The notes: generated from the sequence alone by a model not told the origin. Positions 1 through 5,481 are shown, counted from the first letter of the stretch. The stretch is DNA of 7,379 nucleotides from an uncultured Clostridia bacterium (GCA_937920115.1 CALGVF010000345.1:1-7379); one strand, 5' to 3'. A program made the numbers and translations.

Positions 1-229
1 AGGAGTTGAATCTCGCTTTTTTTATTTTTTACCGTGCAACATCTTTTCCCTTTATAGTGAAAAAAATTAAAAAAATTTTTTAATGCGCAGAGTTTTTGCA
101 TATTTGAGTTGTAAACTTTTCCTGTAATCTTTGAAACGGCTTACATTCCCGGCGTAGGCAAACAAAGACTACAAAACTTATTCGGATATCCGATTAGAAA
201 TCAGATCGAAGTCCGAGGGAGGAAAAGAT
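1..229. other. AT-rich leader, no gene seen
   Basis: No convincing gene is visible here. The first 30 bases end in long T runs after GAATCTCGC and could be the 3' arm and U-tract of a terminator whose other arm lies outside the window. Positions 60-85 are almost pure A/T. The reading frame of the following small ORF is open from 158, after a TAG at 155-157, but contains no ATG, GTG or TTG before 230. I could not find a promoter with both boxes at good spacing. Confidence 0.4.
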
Positions 230-421
230 ATTCGCGAAATAGTTATAGAAAGAGAGAAATATAAAATCACGATTATTTTCGGTGACGGAAACGAGGATGC
301 GATAAACGACGTTAAGCGTATGCTTATAGACTCATTCAACGACCGTATTCAAAAGGAGCAAAGATATGGTAAAAAGAGCGAACTGCCTGTACAGAGTATC
401 GACAAAAGGTCAAGTGGATAA
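230..421 (+). CDS. Small ORF overlapping recombinase start, putative ATT start
   Basis: I read a 63-codon frame starting at an ATT codon and ending at TAA 419-421. No ATG, GTG or TTG occurs in this frame between the upstream stop (155-157) and an internal ATG at 320. However, the strong Shine-Dalgarno GAGGGAGG at 215-222 sits 7 nt before ATT 230, which favours a rare ATT start. The product would begin REIVIEREKYKITIIFGDG, followed by a helical stretch with DVKRMLIDSFNDRI and a basic tail. The pattern of a beta hairpin followed by a helix with K/R-M-L resembles the small TnpW-like proteins seen ahead of recombinases in clostridial elements, but this is recall, not a search. The last 56 nt overlap the recombinase gene in another frame, and the recombinase Shine-Dalgarno lies inside this ORF, so the two are probably translationally coupled. 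The alternative is a 5'-truncated pseudogene. Confidence 0.5.
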   Translation: MREIVIEREKYKITIIFGDGNEDAINDVKRMLIDSFNDRIQKEQRYGKKSELPVQSIDKRSSG

Positions 422-1925
422 AGACGATATTCCCATGCAAAGGCAAGCGTGCAGAGAATATGCCGAGCAAATGGGTTGGACTATAACTCACGAATATTAC
501 GAAAAAGGTATATCGGGGTTTAAGGTGTCGGCTGAGAAACGCGACGCGATTCAGGATTTGAAGGTCGCGGCTGAAAATCACGAGTTCGAAGTATTGTTGG
601 TCTTTATGTTCGACAGGCTCGGCAGAATACAAAACGAAACGCCTTTCGTTCTCGAATGGTTCGTAAGACACGGCATCGAGGTGTGGTCCACGAAAGAAGG
701 GCAACAGTCCTTTGACAGCGATACGGATTATCTGATGAATTACATCAGGTTCTGGCAAGCGGGCGGCGAAAGTAAAAAGACGTCGCTCCGAGTTAAAACG
801 AAACTCGGGCAAATGGTAGAGGAAGGGCAGTTTACGGGCGGTAATTGCCCTTTCGGGTATAAGTTTGTTAAAAGCGGCGTTGTTACAAAAAGAGGCAGAG
901 AACTTGTAAAACTCGAAGCCGTTCCCGAGGAAATCGCTCTTGTAAAATACATCTTTCATAAAACGGTTTACGATGGTTACGGGACGTTCAGATTGAGCGA
1001 AGAGATGAATAGGTGCGGTGTAAAAACTCACGCAGGGGCGAAATTTCAACCTAATTCGATAAACCGAATATTGAAAAATAAAATATATCTCGGAATATTC
1101 GAGCGCGGAGGAAAGCAATCGCCCGTGAACGAGTCGATGAAAATCGTATCGGATAAAGAATTTGAAGAAGCGCAACGGATAATGGCTCAAAGGACTAACG
1201 AAATGGCAAGAAAAAGCAGTATCGCGTATACGACGAGAGGTAAGGCATTGCTCGGTGGAAACATCTTCTGCAAACATTGCGGTTCGAAAATGTACGGCAT
1301 TTCATATACGGATACATACACGACGGCGAAAGGCGAGAAGAGAGTTTATATGGGTATCAAGTATTGTTGTCCGAACAGAGCAAGAAAACGCGGTAAGTGC
1401 GACGGAATGACGCAGTATCTTGCGGATAGAGTTGACGAGGCTGTGCTGTTTGCCGTAAATCAAACGCTTGAAAAAATCAAGGGTAGCGCAAAAGACGAAG
1501 CGATTAAGAGTCGGTATGAGAATATCGTAAAAGAGAAAAAGTCCGTGTATTTGTCGTTGAAGCAAAAAACGGAAAAGGAACAAGCCGTACTTAGCAAACT
1601 TGTAAGCGAAGTTGGAAAAGCGTTGATAGGCGAATCGTCATTTACCGTAGACGTACTGAACGCGTCGATAAGTGCAGCGAAAGAAAAGTTAGCGGAATAC
1701 GAAAAGCAAATCCCGCAGGCGTATAAAGAATATACCGATAAAAATGAAATTTTGGAACATTTGGACGGATATTACGATACGTTCAAAAGTTGGGCGGACG
1801 AGTTTGCTACGGCAAGTCACGAGCGGAAGAAAATGATAATCTGTAAACTTATAGACCGCATAGAGATAGGCAAAGGCTATGATATTACAGTAAAAATGGA
1901 TGTTAACTACGAACAGTTCTTGTAA
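366..1925 (+). CDS. Large serine recombinase (TnpX-like)
   Basis: A 519-aa site-specific recombinase that probably excises and inserts a mobile element through a phosphoserine-DNA intermediate. The N-terminal resolvase domain (about 4-150) has the YRVST motif with Ser12 as the expected nucleophile, the conserved DRLGR at 83-87, and ESKKTSLR near 135-142. A recombinase domain follows from about 160 (CPFGY at 161-165) to 275. A zinc ribbon has Cys302, Cys305, Cys334/335 and Cys345. A long charged coiled-coil region runs from roughly 385 to 475. The C-terminus (ERKKMIICKLIDRIEIG) matches the usual end of clostridial recombinases, and the length is typical, so it appears intact. The ATG start is supported by AAGGAG at 353-358, 7 nt upstream. 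It overlaps a small upstream ORF by 56 nt. The substrate att sites cannot be identified within the window. No terminator is visible directly after the stop. Confidence 0.95.
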   Translation: MVKRANCLYRVSTKGQVDKDDIPMQRQACREYAEQMGWTITHEYYEKGISGFKVSAEKRDAIQDLKVAAENHEFEVLLVFMFDRLGRIQNETPFVLEWFVRHGIEVWSTKEGQQSFDSDTDYLMNYIRFWQAGGESKKTSLRVKTKLGQMVEEGQFTGGNCPFGYKFVKSGVVTKRGRELVKLEAVPEEIALVKYIFHKTVYDGYGTFRLSEEMNRCGVKTHAGAKFQPNSINRILKNKIYLGIFERGGKQSPVNESMKIVSDKEFEEAQRIMAQRTNEMARKSSIAYTTRGKALLGGNIFCKHCGSKMYGISYTDTYTTAKGEKRVYMGIKYCCPNRARKRGKCDGMTQYLADRVDEAVLFAVNQTLEKIKGSAKDEAIKSRYENIVKEKKSVYLSLKQKTEKEQAVLSKLVSEVGKALIGESSFTVDVLNASISAAKEKLAEYEKQIPQAYKEYTDKNEILEHLDGYYDTFKSWADEFATASHERKKMIICKLIDRIEIGKGYDITVKMDVNYEQFL

Positions 1926-2036
1926 AAACAGGTGGTAAACAAGATTTATATAAGAGAATAAAGGCTAAAATTGCTGTTTTTGCGTATAATATTATAGGTG
2001 ACTAAGAAAAAATATGGAAAACATAACACTAGACTA

Positions 2037-2065
2037 TTGACAATTAGAAAGACAAGGTGTATAAT
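2037..2065 (+). promoter_or_regulatory. Consensus sigma-70/SigA promoter of the antitoxin RNA
   Basis: TTGACA (2037-2042) and TATAAT (2060-2065) are separated by exactly 17 nt, a perfect housekeeping promoter. The predicted start is near 2072, just before the first antitoxin repeat. It should drive strong constitutive synthesis of the repeat RNA, and readthrough transcription of the toxin. Confidence 0.9.
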
Positions 2066-2071
2066 ATGGTC

Positions 2072-2170
2072 ATCAAGATGATAGGTGCGAGGATAGCACC
2101 TTATAAAGAAATTCCGAATGAAGATATGGTGCGAGGGTAACACCTTAAAAAGAAATCCCGTTTGAAGATT
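2072..2170 (+). ncRNA. Type III antitoxin RNA (CptI/ToxI-like tandem pseudoknots)
   Basis: This is the predicted RNA antitoxin that binds and inhibits the toxin encoded just downstream. It starts about 7 nt after a perfect promoter and ends at an intrinsic terminator. It contains two 44-nt repeats. In each repeat stem 1 is GGTGC/GCACC (2084-2088 with 2096-2100; four pairs GGTG/CACC in the second, 2128-2131 with 2141-2144). The loop GAGGA or GAGGG can pair with a downstream TCC or CCC (2091-2093 with 2113-2115; 2135-2137 with 2157-2159), giving an H-type pseudoknot with an A-rich connecting strand, as known for ToxI and CptI. The A-to-G and U-to-C changes at 2093/2137 and 2113/2157 compensate each other. 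Two copies of a roughly 45-nt repeat fit what I recall of the CptI group better than the longer ToxI arrays. The exact processing points cannot be read from sequence. Confidence 0.85.
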
Positions 2171-2171
2171 G
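2084..2171 (+). repeat. Two 44-bp direct repeats of the antitoxin array
   Basis: Unit 1 is 2084-2127 and unit 2 is 2128-2171, with 36 of 44 positions identical by my alignment. Both contain GGTGCGAGG, CACCTTA, AAAGAAAT and TGAAGAT. A degenerate partial copy precedes unit 1 (AAGATGAT at 2075-2082). The end of unit 2 (AAGAT at 2165-2169) runs straight into the terminator stem. Confidence 0.9.
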
Positions 2172-2202
2172 TGCCTCTTGCGAAAGTAAGGGGCATTATT
2201 TT
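2171..2202 (+). terminator. Intrinsic terminator between antitoxin RNA and toxin gene
   Basis: The stem GTGCCTCTTGC pairs with GTAAGGGGCAT around a GAAA tetraloop (2182-2185): 11 pairs counting G-U pairs. The T-rich tail TTATTTT at 2196-2202 follows, with its first T also serving as the last stem base. A terminator between the repeats and the toxin is the standard type III layout. It makes antitoxin RNA abundant and lets only readthrough transcripts encode the toxin. Confidence 0.88.
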
Positions 2203-2215
2203 ACCAAAGAGGCAC
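2171..2215 (+). promoter_or_regulatory. Alternative hairpin masking the toxin Shine-Dalgarno
   Basis: GTGCCTCTT (2171-2179), the 5' arm of the terminator, is also perfectly complementary over 9 bases to AAGAGGCAC (2207-2215). The latter contains GAGG (2209-2212), the only plausible Shine-Dalgarno for the toxin ATG at 2218. The two structures exclude each other. In a readthrough transcript the second one would block ribosome binding. The complementarity is seen directly; the regulatory role is inferred. Confidence 0.55.
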
Positions 2216-2217
2216 CA

Positions 2218-2676
2218 ATGCAAACAATTTTTACGCTGAATAAATTGTCGATGGATTTTTATACGAAATATCCGACGACTCAATATGCGGAAATCGAATA
2301 TAAACCGTCAAGACCGTATGTGGTGATGGTTGTTAATATTGACGGAAACAAATTTGCATTGCCTTTAAGAACTAATATTCGTCATAATTATTGTTATAAA
2401 TTCAAAAATACTGGGCGAGATACGCAATCGTCTACCGGTATAGATTTTACAAAGGCTGTTATAGTAAACGAGGAAAAGTATATCGGTGCGCCCACGACGA
2501 TAGACAATAAAGAGTATGTGGAATTGATGAATAAATTTTATTTTGTTATAAAGAAATTCCGCAATTACTTAAACGGATATGTAGATTACCGTAGAAACGG
2601 TGGGGATGAATTTACAGCTCGGAAATATCAATTTACGACATTGCAATATTTTGAAAGAGAGTTAGGAATATATTAA
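2218..2676 (+). CDS. cptN: Type III toxin, CptN/ToxN/AbiQ-family endoribonuclease
   Basis: A 152-aa protein I recognise as the toxin of a type III toxin-antitoxin pair. The family are sequence-specific endoRNases held inactive by pseudoknot RNAs, several of which abort phage infection. Family features seen: an N-terminal FYTKYP motif (14-19); RPYVVMVV (32-39); the core LPLRTNIRHNYCYKF (48-62), the region holding catalytic residues in ToxN; GIDFTKAVIV (74-83); IDNKEYVEL (95-103); and the C-terminal YQFTTLQYFERELGI (137-151). The length fits CptN (about 150) better than ToxN or AbiQ (about 170-180). The start ATG 2218 follows GAGG at 2209-2212 by 5 nt. The repeat array, promoter and terminator directly upstream make the assignment strong. 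Assignment to CptN rather than TenpN is from recall of sequence and repeat length and is less certain. No terminator is seen after the stop, and a convergent operon ends about 30 nt away. Confidence 0.9.
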   Translation: MQTIFTLNKLSMDFYTKYPTTQYAEIEYKPSRPYVVMVVNIDGNKFALPLRTNIRHNYCYKFKNTGRDTQSSTGIDFTKAVIVNEEKYIGAPTTIDNKEYVELMNKFYFVIKKFRNYLNGYVDYRRNGGDEFTARKYQFTTLQYFERELGIY

Positions 2677-2679
2677 CTA

Positions 2680-2709
2680 TTATATGGGTTTTATCTTTTC
2701 TACTTTCAT
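2680..2709 (-). pseudogene. 5' remnant of the gene that followed the PcfK-like gene
   Basis: The TGA stop of the PcfK-like gene overlaps an ATG (ATGA) that is preceded by GAGGTG at a proper distance, the classic layout of a coupled operon. The new frame reads MKVEKIKPI and then stops at TAA, only 4 nt beyond the end of the toxin gene. I read this as the beginning of a real gene cut off where the toxin-antitoxin segment joins the conjugation segment. The protein family cannot be identified from nine residues. Confidence 0.5.
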
Positions 2710-3692
2710 AATTTCACCTCGATATCGTTTTCGAAAATGGAGTAAAGTGTTTTAACCATATTGTTTGTTTTGTAGTCTTTTTGATTGAGTATTTTGCCCG
2801 TATCTTGGCCTATGAGTCGATTATCGTCAATATTTATCTTATCAATAAATTGAATTTCTTTATCGTTTTCGTATATAACGAGATTGTGTTTTTTAACGAT
2901 TTTTCCGAAATAAACTTCTGCGGCGTGATAAGGAAAACCTACCATAGGAATACGATGATCGAGTCCGCAATCGCGGCTCGTTAAAGTCAAATCGAGTTCG
3001 GTGGCGATTGTAACGGCGTCTTTACCGAGTATCTCGTAAAAGTCGCCTAAACGGTAAGCGATAACGCAATCGGGATATTTTTCTTTTAAAGCCGCATATT
3101 CCGTGTAAACGGGCGAAACTTTCTTTTGAGGTTTTTCCTCTGTTGCGGGAATTTGCTCAACCGTAACGGGTTTATTTTCGGCTTTTGTTTCAACCTTTGA
3201 TATTTCCTTTATCGGCTCTTCCTCATTCTGAATTACTTGTTGCTCTTTTCCCGTAGTTTCGGCAGTATTGTTTTCTTGCGAAATAATATCGAATATGGAA
3301 GCCTGTTGATTTTGCGGTTTTGGAACAGAAAGTGGCGTATAAGTTGATTTTTGAATATTTCCTGCTTTCACGACAGGCTCATATTCCTCGCCGTCAACGG
3401 TGTAAAGCGTACCCTCGATTGACTCTTCTTCAAAATAATGAACTGCCCAACCGTAAACGGTTGAGTCCTCAATGCAAGCGGAATTTGCATCTTTTTCGGC
3501 AAGTCTCATCGCTTCGTCGCAAGCGTATTTCATAAAATCCGATAACGTCTTTTTGTTTATAAGGGGTTTGCCGTCTTGTTCAAACGGCGTACCGTTGTTT
3601 ATTTTGTCCGCAAGGGTTTCGCTTGCGTTGACTTTTAAATATTGCAAAATCTTTTCTTCGGCAGGGGTGTTTGCCGTTAAATTAAGTTCCAT
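2706..3692 (-). CDS. PcfK-like protein fused to a MutS domain I-like module
   Basis: A 328-aa protein of conjugative-element type. Residues 1-105 match the PcfK-like family as I recall it: a helical start, KTLSDFMKYACDEA (48-61), and SACIEDSTVYGWAVHYFEE (71-89). Residues 106-195 form a Glu/Gln/Lys/Pro-rich linker, probably disordered. Residues about 197-275 closely resemble MutS domain I: a YAALKEKYPD start, RLGDFYEILGKDA, LTLTSRDCGLDHRIPM and FPYHAAEVYFGKIV. The GDFYE motif keeps the Phe-X-Glu (F218, E220) that contacts mismatches in real MutS. No ATPase or other MutS domains are present, so this is not a repair MutS. The function in the element is unknown; DNA or nucleoprotein binding is a reasonable inference. 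The start has AAAGGAG well placed upstream. Fragments of the neighbouring operon genes flank it on both sides, so it is stranded and its promoter is probably lost or replaced. Confidence 0.85.
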   Translation of the reverse strand: MELNLTANTPAEEKILQYLKVNASETLADKINNGTPFEQDGKPLINKKTLSDFMKYACDEAMRLAEKDANSACIEDSTVYGWAVHYFEEESIEGTLYTVDGEEYEPVVKAGNIQKSTYTPLSVPKPQNQQASIFDIISQENNTAETTGKEQQVIQNEEEPIKEISKVETKAENKPVTVEQIPATEEKPQKKVSPVYTEYAALKEKYPDCVIAYRLGDFYEILGKDAVTIATELDLTLTSRDCGLDHRIPMVGFPYHAAEVYFGKIVKKHNLVIYENDKEIQFIDKINIDDNRLIGQDTGKILNQKDYKTNNMVKTLYSIFENDIEVKL

Positions 3693-3697
3693 AAAAA

Positions 3698-3754
3698 TTA
3701 CTCCTTTATTATTTCGTAAATGTCGTCTGCGTAATATTCACAAACGAACCAATT
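3698..3754 (-). pseudogene. 3' remnant of the gene upstream of the PcfK-like gene
   Basis: Reading the minus strand out of the MITE gives NWFVCEYYADDIYEIIKE followed by TAA. The stop lies 5 nt before the PcfK-like start, and its last codons contain that gene's AAGGAG. This spacing is typical of a tight operon, so the stretch is probably the C-terminus of the preceding gene, cut exactly at the MITE edge. The family is not identifiable. Confidence 0.55.
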
Positions 3755-4056
3755 AGCCGATAAAAACCCCGACCGAACCCGATTTTCAGGCGTATCTCAC
3801 GCTTAATTCATTGTTCTTTCCGCGGCTTGTATTTGTATACTAACCCGCGGAAACGCCGCGACTTAAACGTAATCTACGCCTGAAAATTTGCGGTATCGAT
3901 TTGATTTGATATATAGGGCAACCTCTAAGCCGTATTTTTAAATGATTTGTGGTAAAGGCGAACGCCGACGTACTTGACGTACTTCAAGCGAGAATTTGCC
4001 GCAAAGCGTTAAAAAGACGGCTTAGAGGCGGGTTCGGTTGGGGTTTTTATCGGCTA
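3754..4056. mobile_element. MITE-like element, copy 1, with TA duplication
   Basis: The ends GCCGATAAAAACCCC (3756 onward) and GGGGTTTTTATCGGC (to 4054) are part of a 26-bp inverted repeat with one mismatch. TA lies directly outside each end (3754-3755 and 4055-4056), the duplication expected of IS630/Tc1-mariner-type insertion. The interior has no plausible gene but two large nested foldbacks. One is ATTTTCAGGCGTA with TACGCCTGAAAAT (3782-3794/3875-3887), enclosing TTCCGCGG/CCGCGGAA (3818-3825/3845-3852). The other is CCTCTAAGCCGT/ACGGCTTAGAGG (3922-3933/4017-4028), with an apical CTTGA/TCAAG. A perfect 9-bp tandem repeat, GACGTACTT, lies at 3967-3984. A second copy starts at 7306. Transposition must be driven in trans. 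Confidence 0.85.
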
Positions 4057-4667
4057 TCGAAATTGCGGCTAACGTTTTGAGCGAAGCCGTCGCGGTCGGG
4101 GTCGGAATGATAGTTCTCGTTATTCTCGTGGCGATAGCCGTCGCAATGTTTATATCGAGCGGCAGTAAAACCGCCCCGTTCGACTATTTGGAAAAGGAAA
4201 AGTTCGAGACCGAGTACGGCGTTAGCGGAATGGTGAAAGAGCGTAAGGAGCAGTATAAAGATTTACATAAAAAGAGTAATATTGCGGGGGCTTGCCTGTG
4301 TATTGCGGCTTTAATTCCTATCTTCGTAGGAGTGTTGGTCGATACCGAAAACGACCTGTTTTTTATGATAATGCTTTCGCTTACGTTTATTATTGCGGGC
4401 GTGGGAGTCGTTTGCTTTATAAAAACGGGCATAATATGGGCGAGTTACGAAAAACTTTTGCAAGAGGGCGAGTATTCTAAGGAAAATAAAGAGAAAAGGT
4501 CTGTTTCGTCGGCGATATATACGGCGTATTGGGCTATTGCGACTGCGGCGTATTTGGGTTATAGTTTCTTATCGAACGATTGGTCCCGCAGTTGGGTTAT
4601 ATGGGTTGTCGCCTCGGTAATATTTTCCGCTGTCGTCGCGATTATCAACGCCATAGAGAAAAAGTAA
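4038..4667 (+). CDS. 5'-truncated multi-TM protein, probable remnant of an XRE regulator
   Basis: The native reading frame enters from the MITE boundary at 4057 with IEIAANVLSEAVAVGVGMIV. It has about five membrane segments (roughly residues 18-40, 82-101, 106-128, 158-177 and 185-203, counted from a TTG at 4038). The core FDYLEKEKFETEYGVSGMV and the later GIIWASYEKLLQEGEYSKE match, as I recall, the C-terminal part of clostridial proteins that start with an XRE helix-turn-helix and continue into a membrane domain. No helix-turn-helix remains here, so the MITE appears to have removed it. A TTG at 4038 inside the MITE terminal repeat, with GAGG at 4025-4028, could supply a new start, adding GFLSA. 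Other possible starts are internal ATGs such as the one at 4107. It is either a pseudogene or a shortened membrane protein. The native promoter is absent. Confidence 0.6.
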   Translation: MGFLSAIEIAANVLSEAVAVGVGMIVLVILVAIAVAMFISSGSKTAPFDYLEKEKFETEYGVSGMVKERKEQYKDLHKKSNIAGACLCIAALIPIFVGVLVDTENDLFFMIMLSLTFIIAGVGVVCFIKTGIIWASYEKLLQEGEYSKENKEKRSVSSAIYTAYWAIATAAYLGYSFLSNDWSRSWVIWVVASVIFSAVVAIINAIEKK

Positions 4668-4828
4668 GTAAAAACTGCGGATAATCGACTTATACGGCGA
4701 CTTTTATCGTTTAATCGAGAGAGTTTGTCTCGAATGTGAAAGCGAGGAAATATTGTGAAATAAGCGTTTCGCTGTTTGTGGGTAACGCGTTCGCCTTTTA
4801 TGGGGAACTATTTTAGCAAGAACCGAGG

Positions 4829-4845
4829 TATACTTGACAAGTATA
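4829..4845. promoter_or_regulatory. Perfect 17-bp palindrome, likely XRE operator
   Basis: TATACTTGACAAGTATA is an 8-bp perfect inverted repeat around a central A, 20 nt before the start codon of the XRE gene. It contains TTGACA and overlaps TATAAT (4842-4847), so a bound dimer would block RNA polymerase. TTGACA and TATAAT here are only 2 nt apart and cannot form one promoter together. Autoregulation by the adjacent XRE protein is inferred from position and symmetry. Confidence 0.55.
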
Positions 4846-4865
4846 ATTTTTTCGAGGTGAATAAA

Positions 4866-5417
4866 ATGGATCAGATAAAAATAGGAAAGTTTATCGCCAC
4901 ATTACGAAAAGAGAAAGGTTTGACTCAGGAGCAACTCGGCGAAAAACTCGGCGTTACGAACAAAACCGTTTCGCGTTGGGAAAACGGCAACTATATGCCC
5001 GACGTCGAAATGCTCTCGTTACTTTCGGAAGAGTTTGGCGTGACTATCAACGAACTTATAATCGGGGAGCGGGTTGATTCGGAGGATTTCAAAACTGCCG
5101 CCGACAACAATCTTGTTACCGCCCTTAATAACAGCGTTTTTACCTTGAAAGAGAAAGTGTCCTATTTCAAGAAAAAATGGTTGCGGGAACATATCGCGAC
5201 GATTGTTTTATGCGTAGCGGCGTGGGTCGGCGTAATTATACTGATAGCGTTAAAAACGTATGGCGACGATATATTTCCGCTATTAGGCGGGGTTGGCTGT
5301 TTGCTTGCCGTATTGTTTTACGCTATACTGTATAATCGTATGATGGCGTACGTGGAAAAAAGAGCGTACCAAGACCCCGAGAATGAAACGGAAGATAAAA
5401 GTAAAAGCCGAAAATAA
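4866..5417 (+). CDS. Membrane-anchored XRE-family transcriptional regulator
   Basis: A 183-aa protein. Residues 6-65 form an HTH_3 domain: IGKFIATLRKEKGLTQEQLG, recognition region TNKTVSRWENGNYMPDVEML, and the usual end FGVTINELI. A linker (66-105) leads to two membrane segments (about 109-130 and 135-157) and a short charged tail. The regulator is therefore probably tethered to the inner face of the membrane, a form common in Clostridia; the signal it senses is unknown. I chose ATG 4866 because GAGGTG (4854-4859) lies 6 nt upstream and the XRE fold begins right there. The longer in-frame start at 4776 would add 30 residues unlike the family and would read through the palindrome. It lies downstream of another XRE-type membrane gene that has lost its helix-turn-helix. 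Confidence 0.9.
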   Translation: MDQIKIGKFIATLRKEKGLTQEQLGEKLGVTNKTVSRWENGNYMPDVEMLSLLSEEFGVTINELIIGERVDSEDFKTAADNNLVTALNNSVFTLKEKVSYFKKKWLREHIATIVLCVAAWVGVIILIALKTYGDDIFPLLGGVGCLLAVLFYAILYNRMMAYVEKRAYQDPENETEDKSKSRK

Positions 5418-5481
5418 AAAATGGCTGTAAAAAGGAAAAAATAAAGACTGCAAATTCTATCCGAAAAAAGCAACTTCACTT

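Noticed and set aside
110..230. Helix-turn-helix/excisionase-like reading ETAYIPGVGKQRLQNLF before the small ORF
   Set aside because: The frame has an upstream TAA, no start codon and ends soon after; the resemblance is too weak to call.
336..1583. Minus-strand open frames opposite the recombinase
   Set aside because: They are antisense to a clearly coding serine recombinase with conserved motifs, have no ribosome sites and no recognisable composition.
1985..1996. TATAATATTATA palindrome after the recombinase
   Set aside because: No matching -35 at usable distance, and the sequence is simple A/T; the perfect promoter at 2037-2065 explains transcription.
2084..2171. Possible CRISPR mini-array
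   Set aside because: The units are contiguous, with no unique spacers between conserved repeats, and no cas genes are nearby.
1946..2283. Two minus-strand frames with the shared string RCYPRT
   Set aside because: The similarity is caused by the 44-bp antitoxin repeats read on the wrong strand; the plus-strand promoter, terminator and toxin explain the region.
3320..3756. Plus-strand frames opposite the PcfK-like gene
   Set aside because: Antisense shadows; the minus-strand gene has family motifs and a good ribosome site.
4715..4733. TCGAGA/TCTCGA hairpin as terminator of the truncated membrane gene
   Set aside because: Only a 6-bp stem and no T-tract after it.
4776..4865. N-terminal extension of the XRE regulator
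   Set aside because: It reads through the palindromic operator, has no ribosome site and does not resemble the family; ATG 4866 with GAGGTG is far better.
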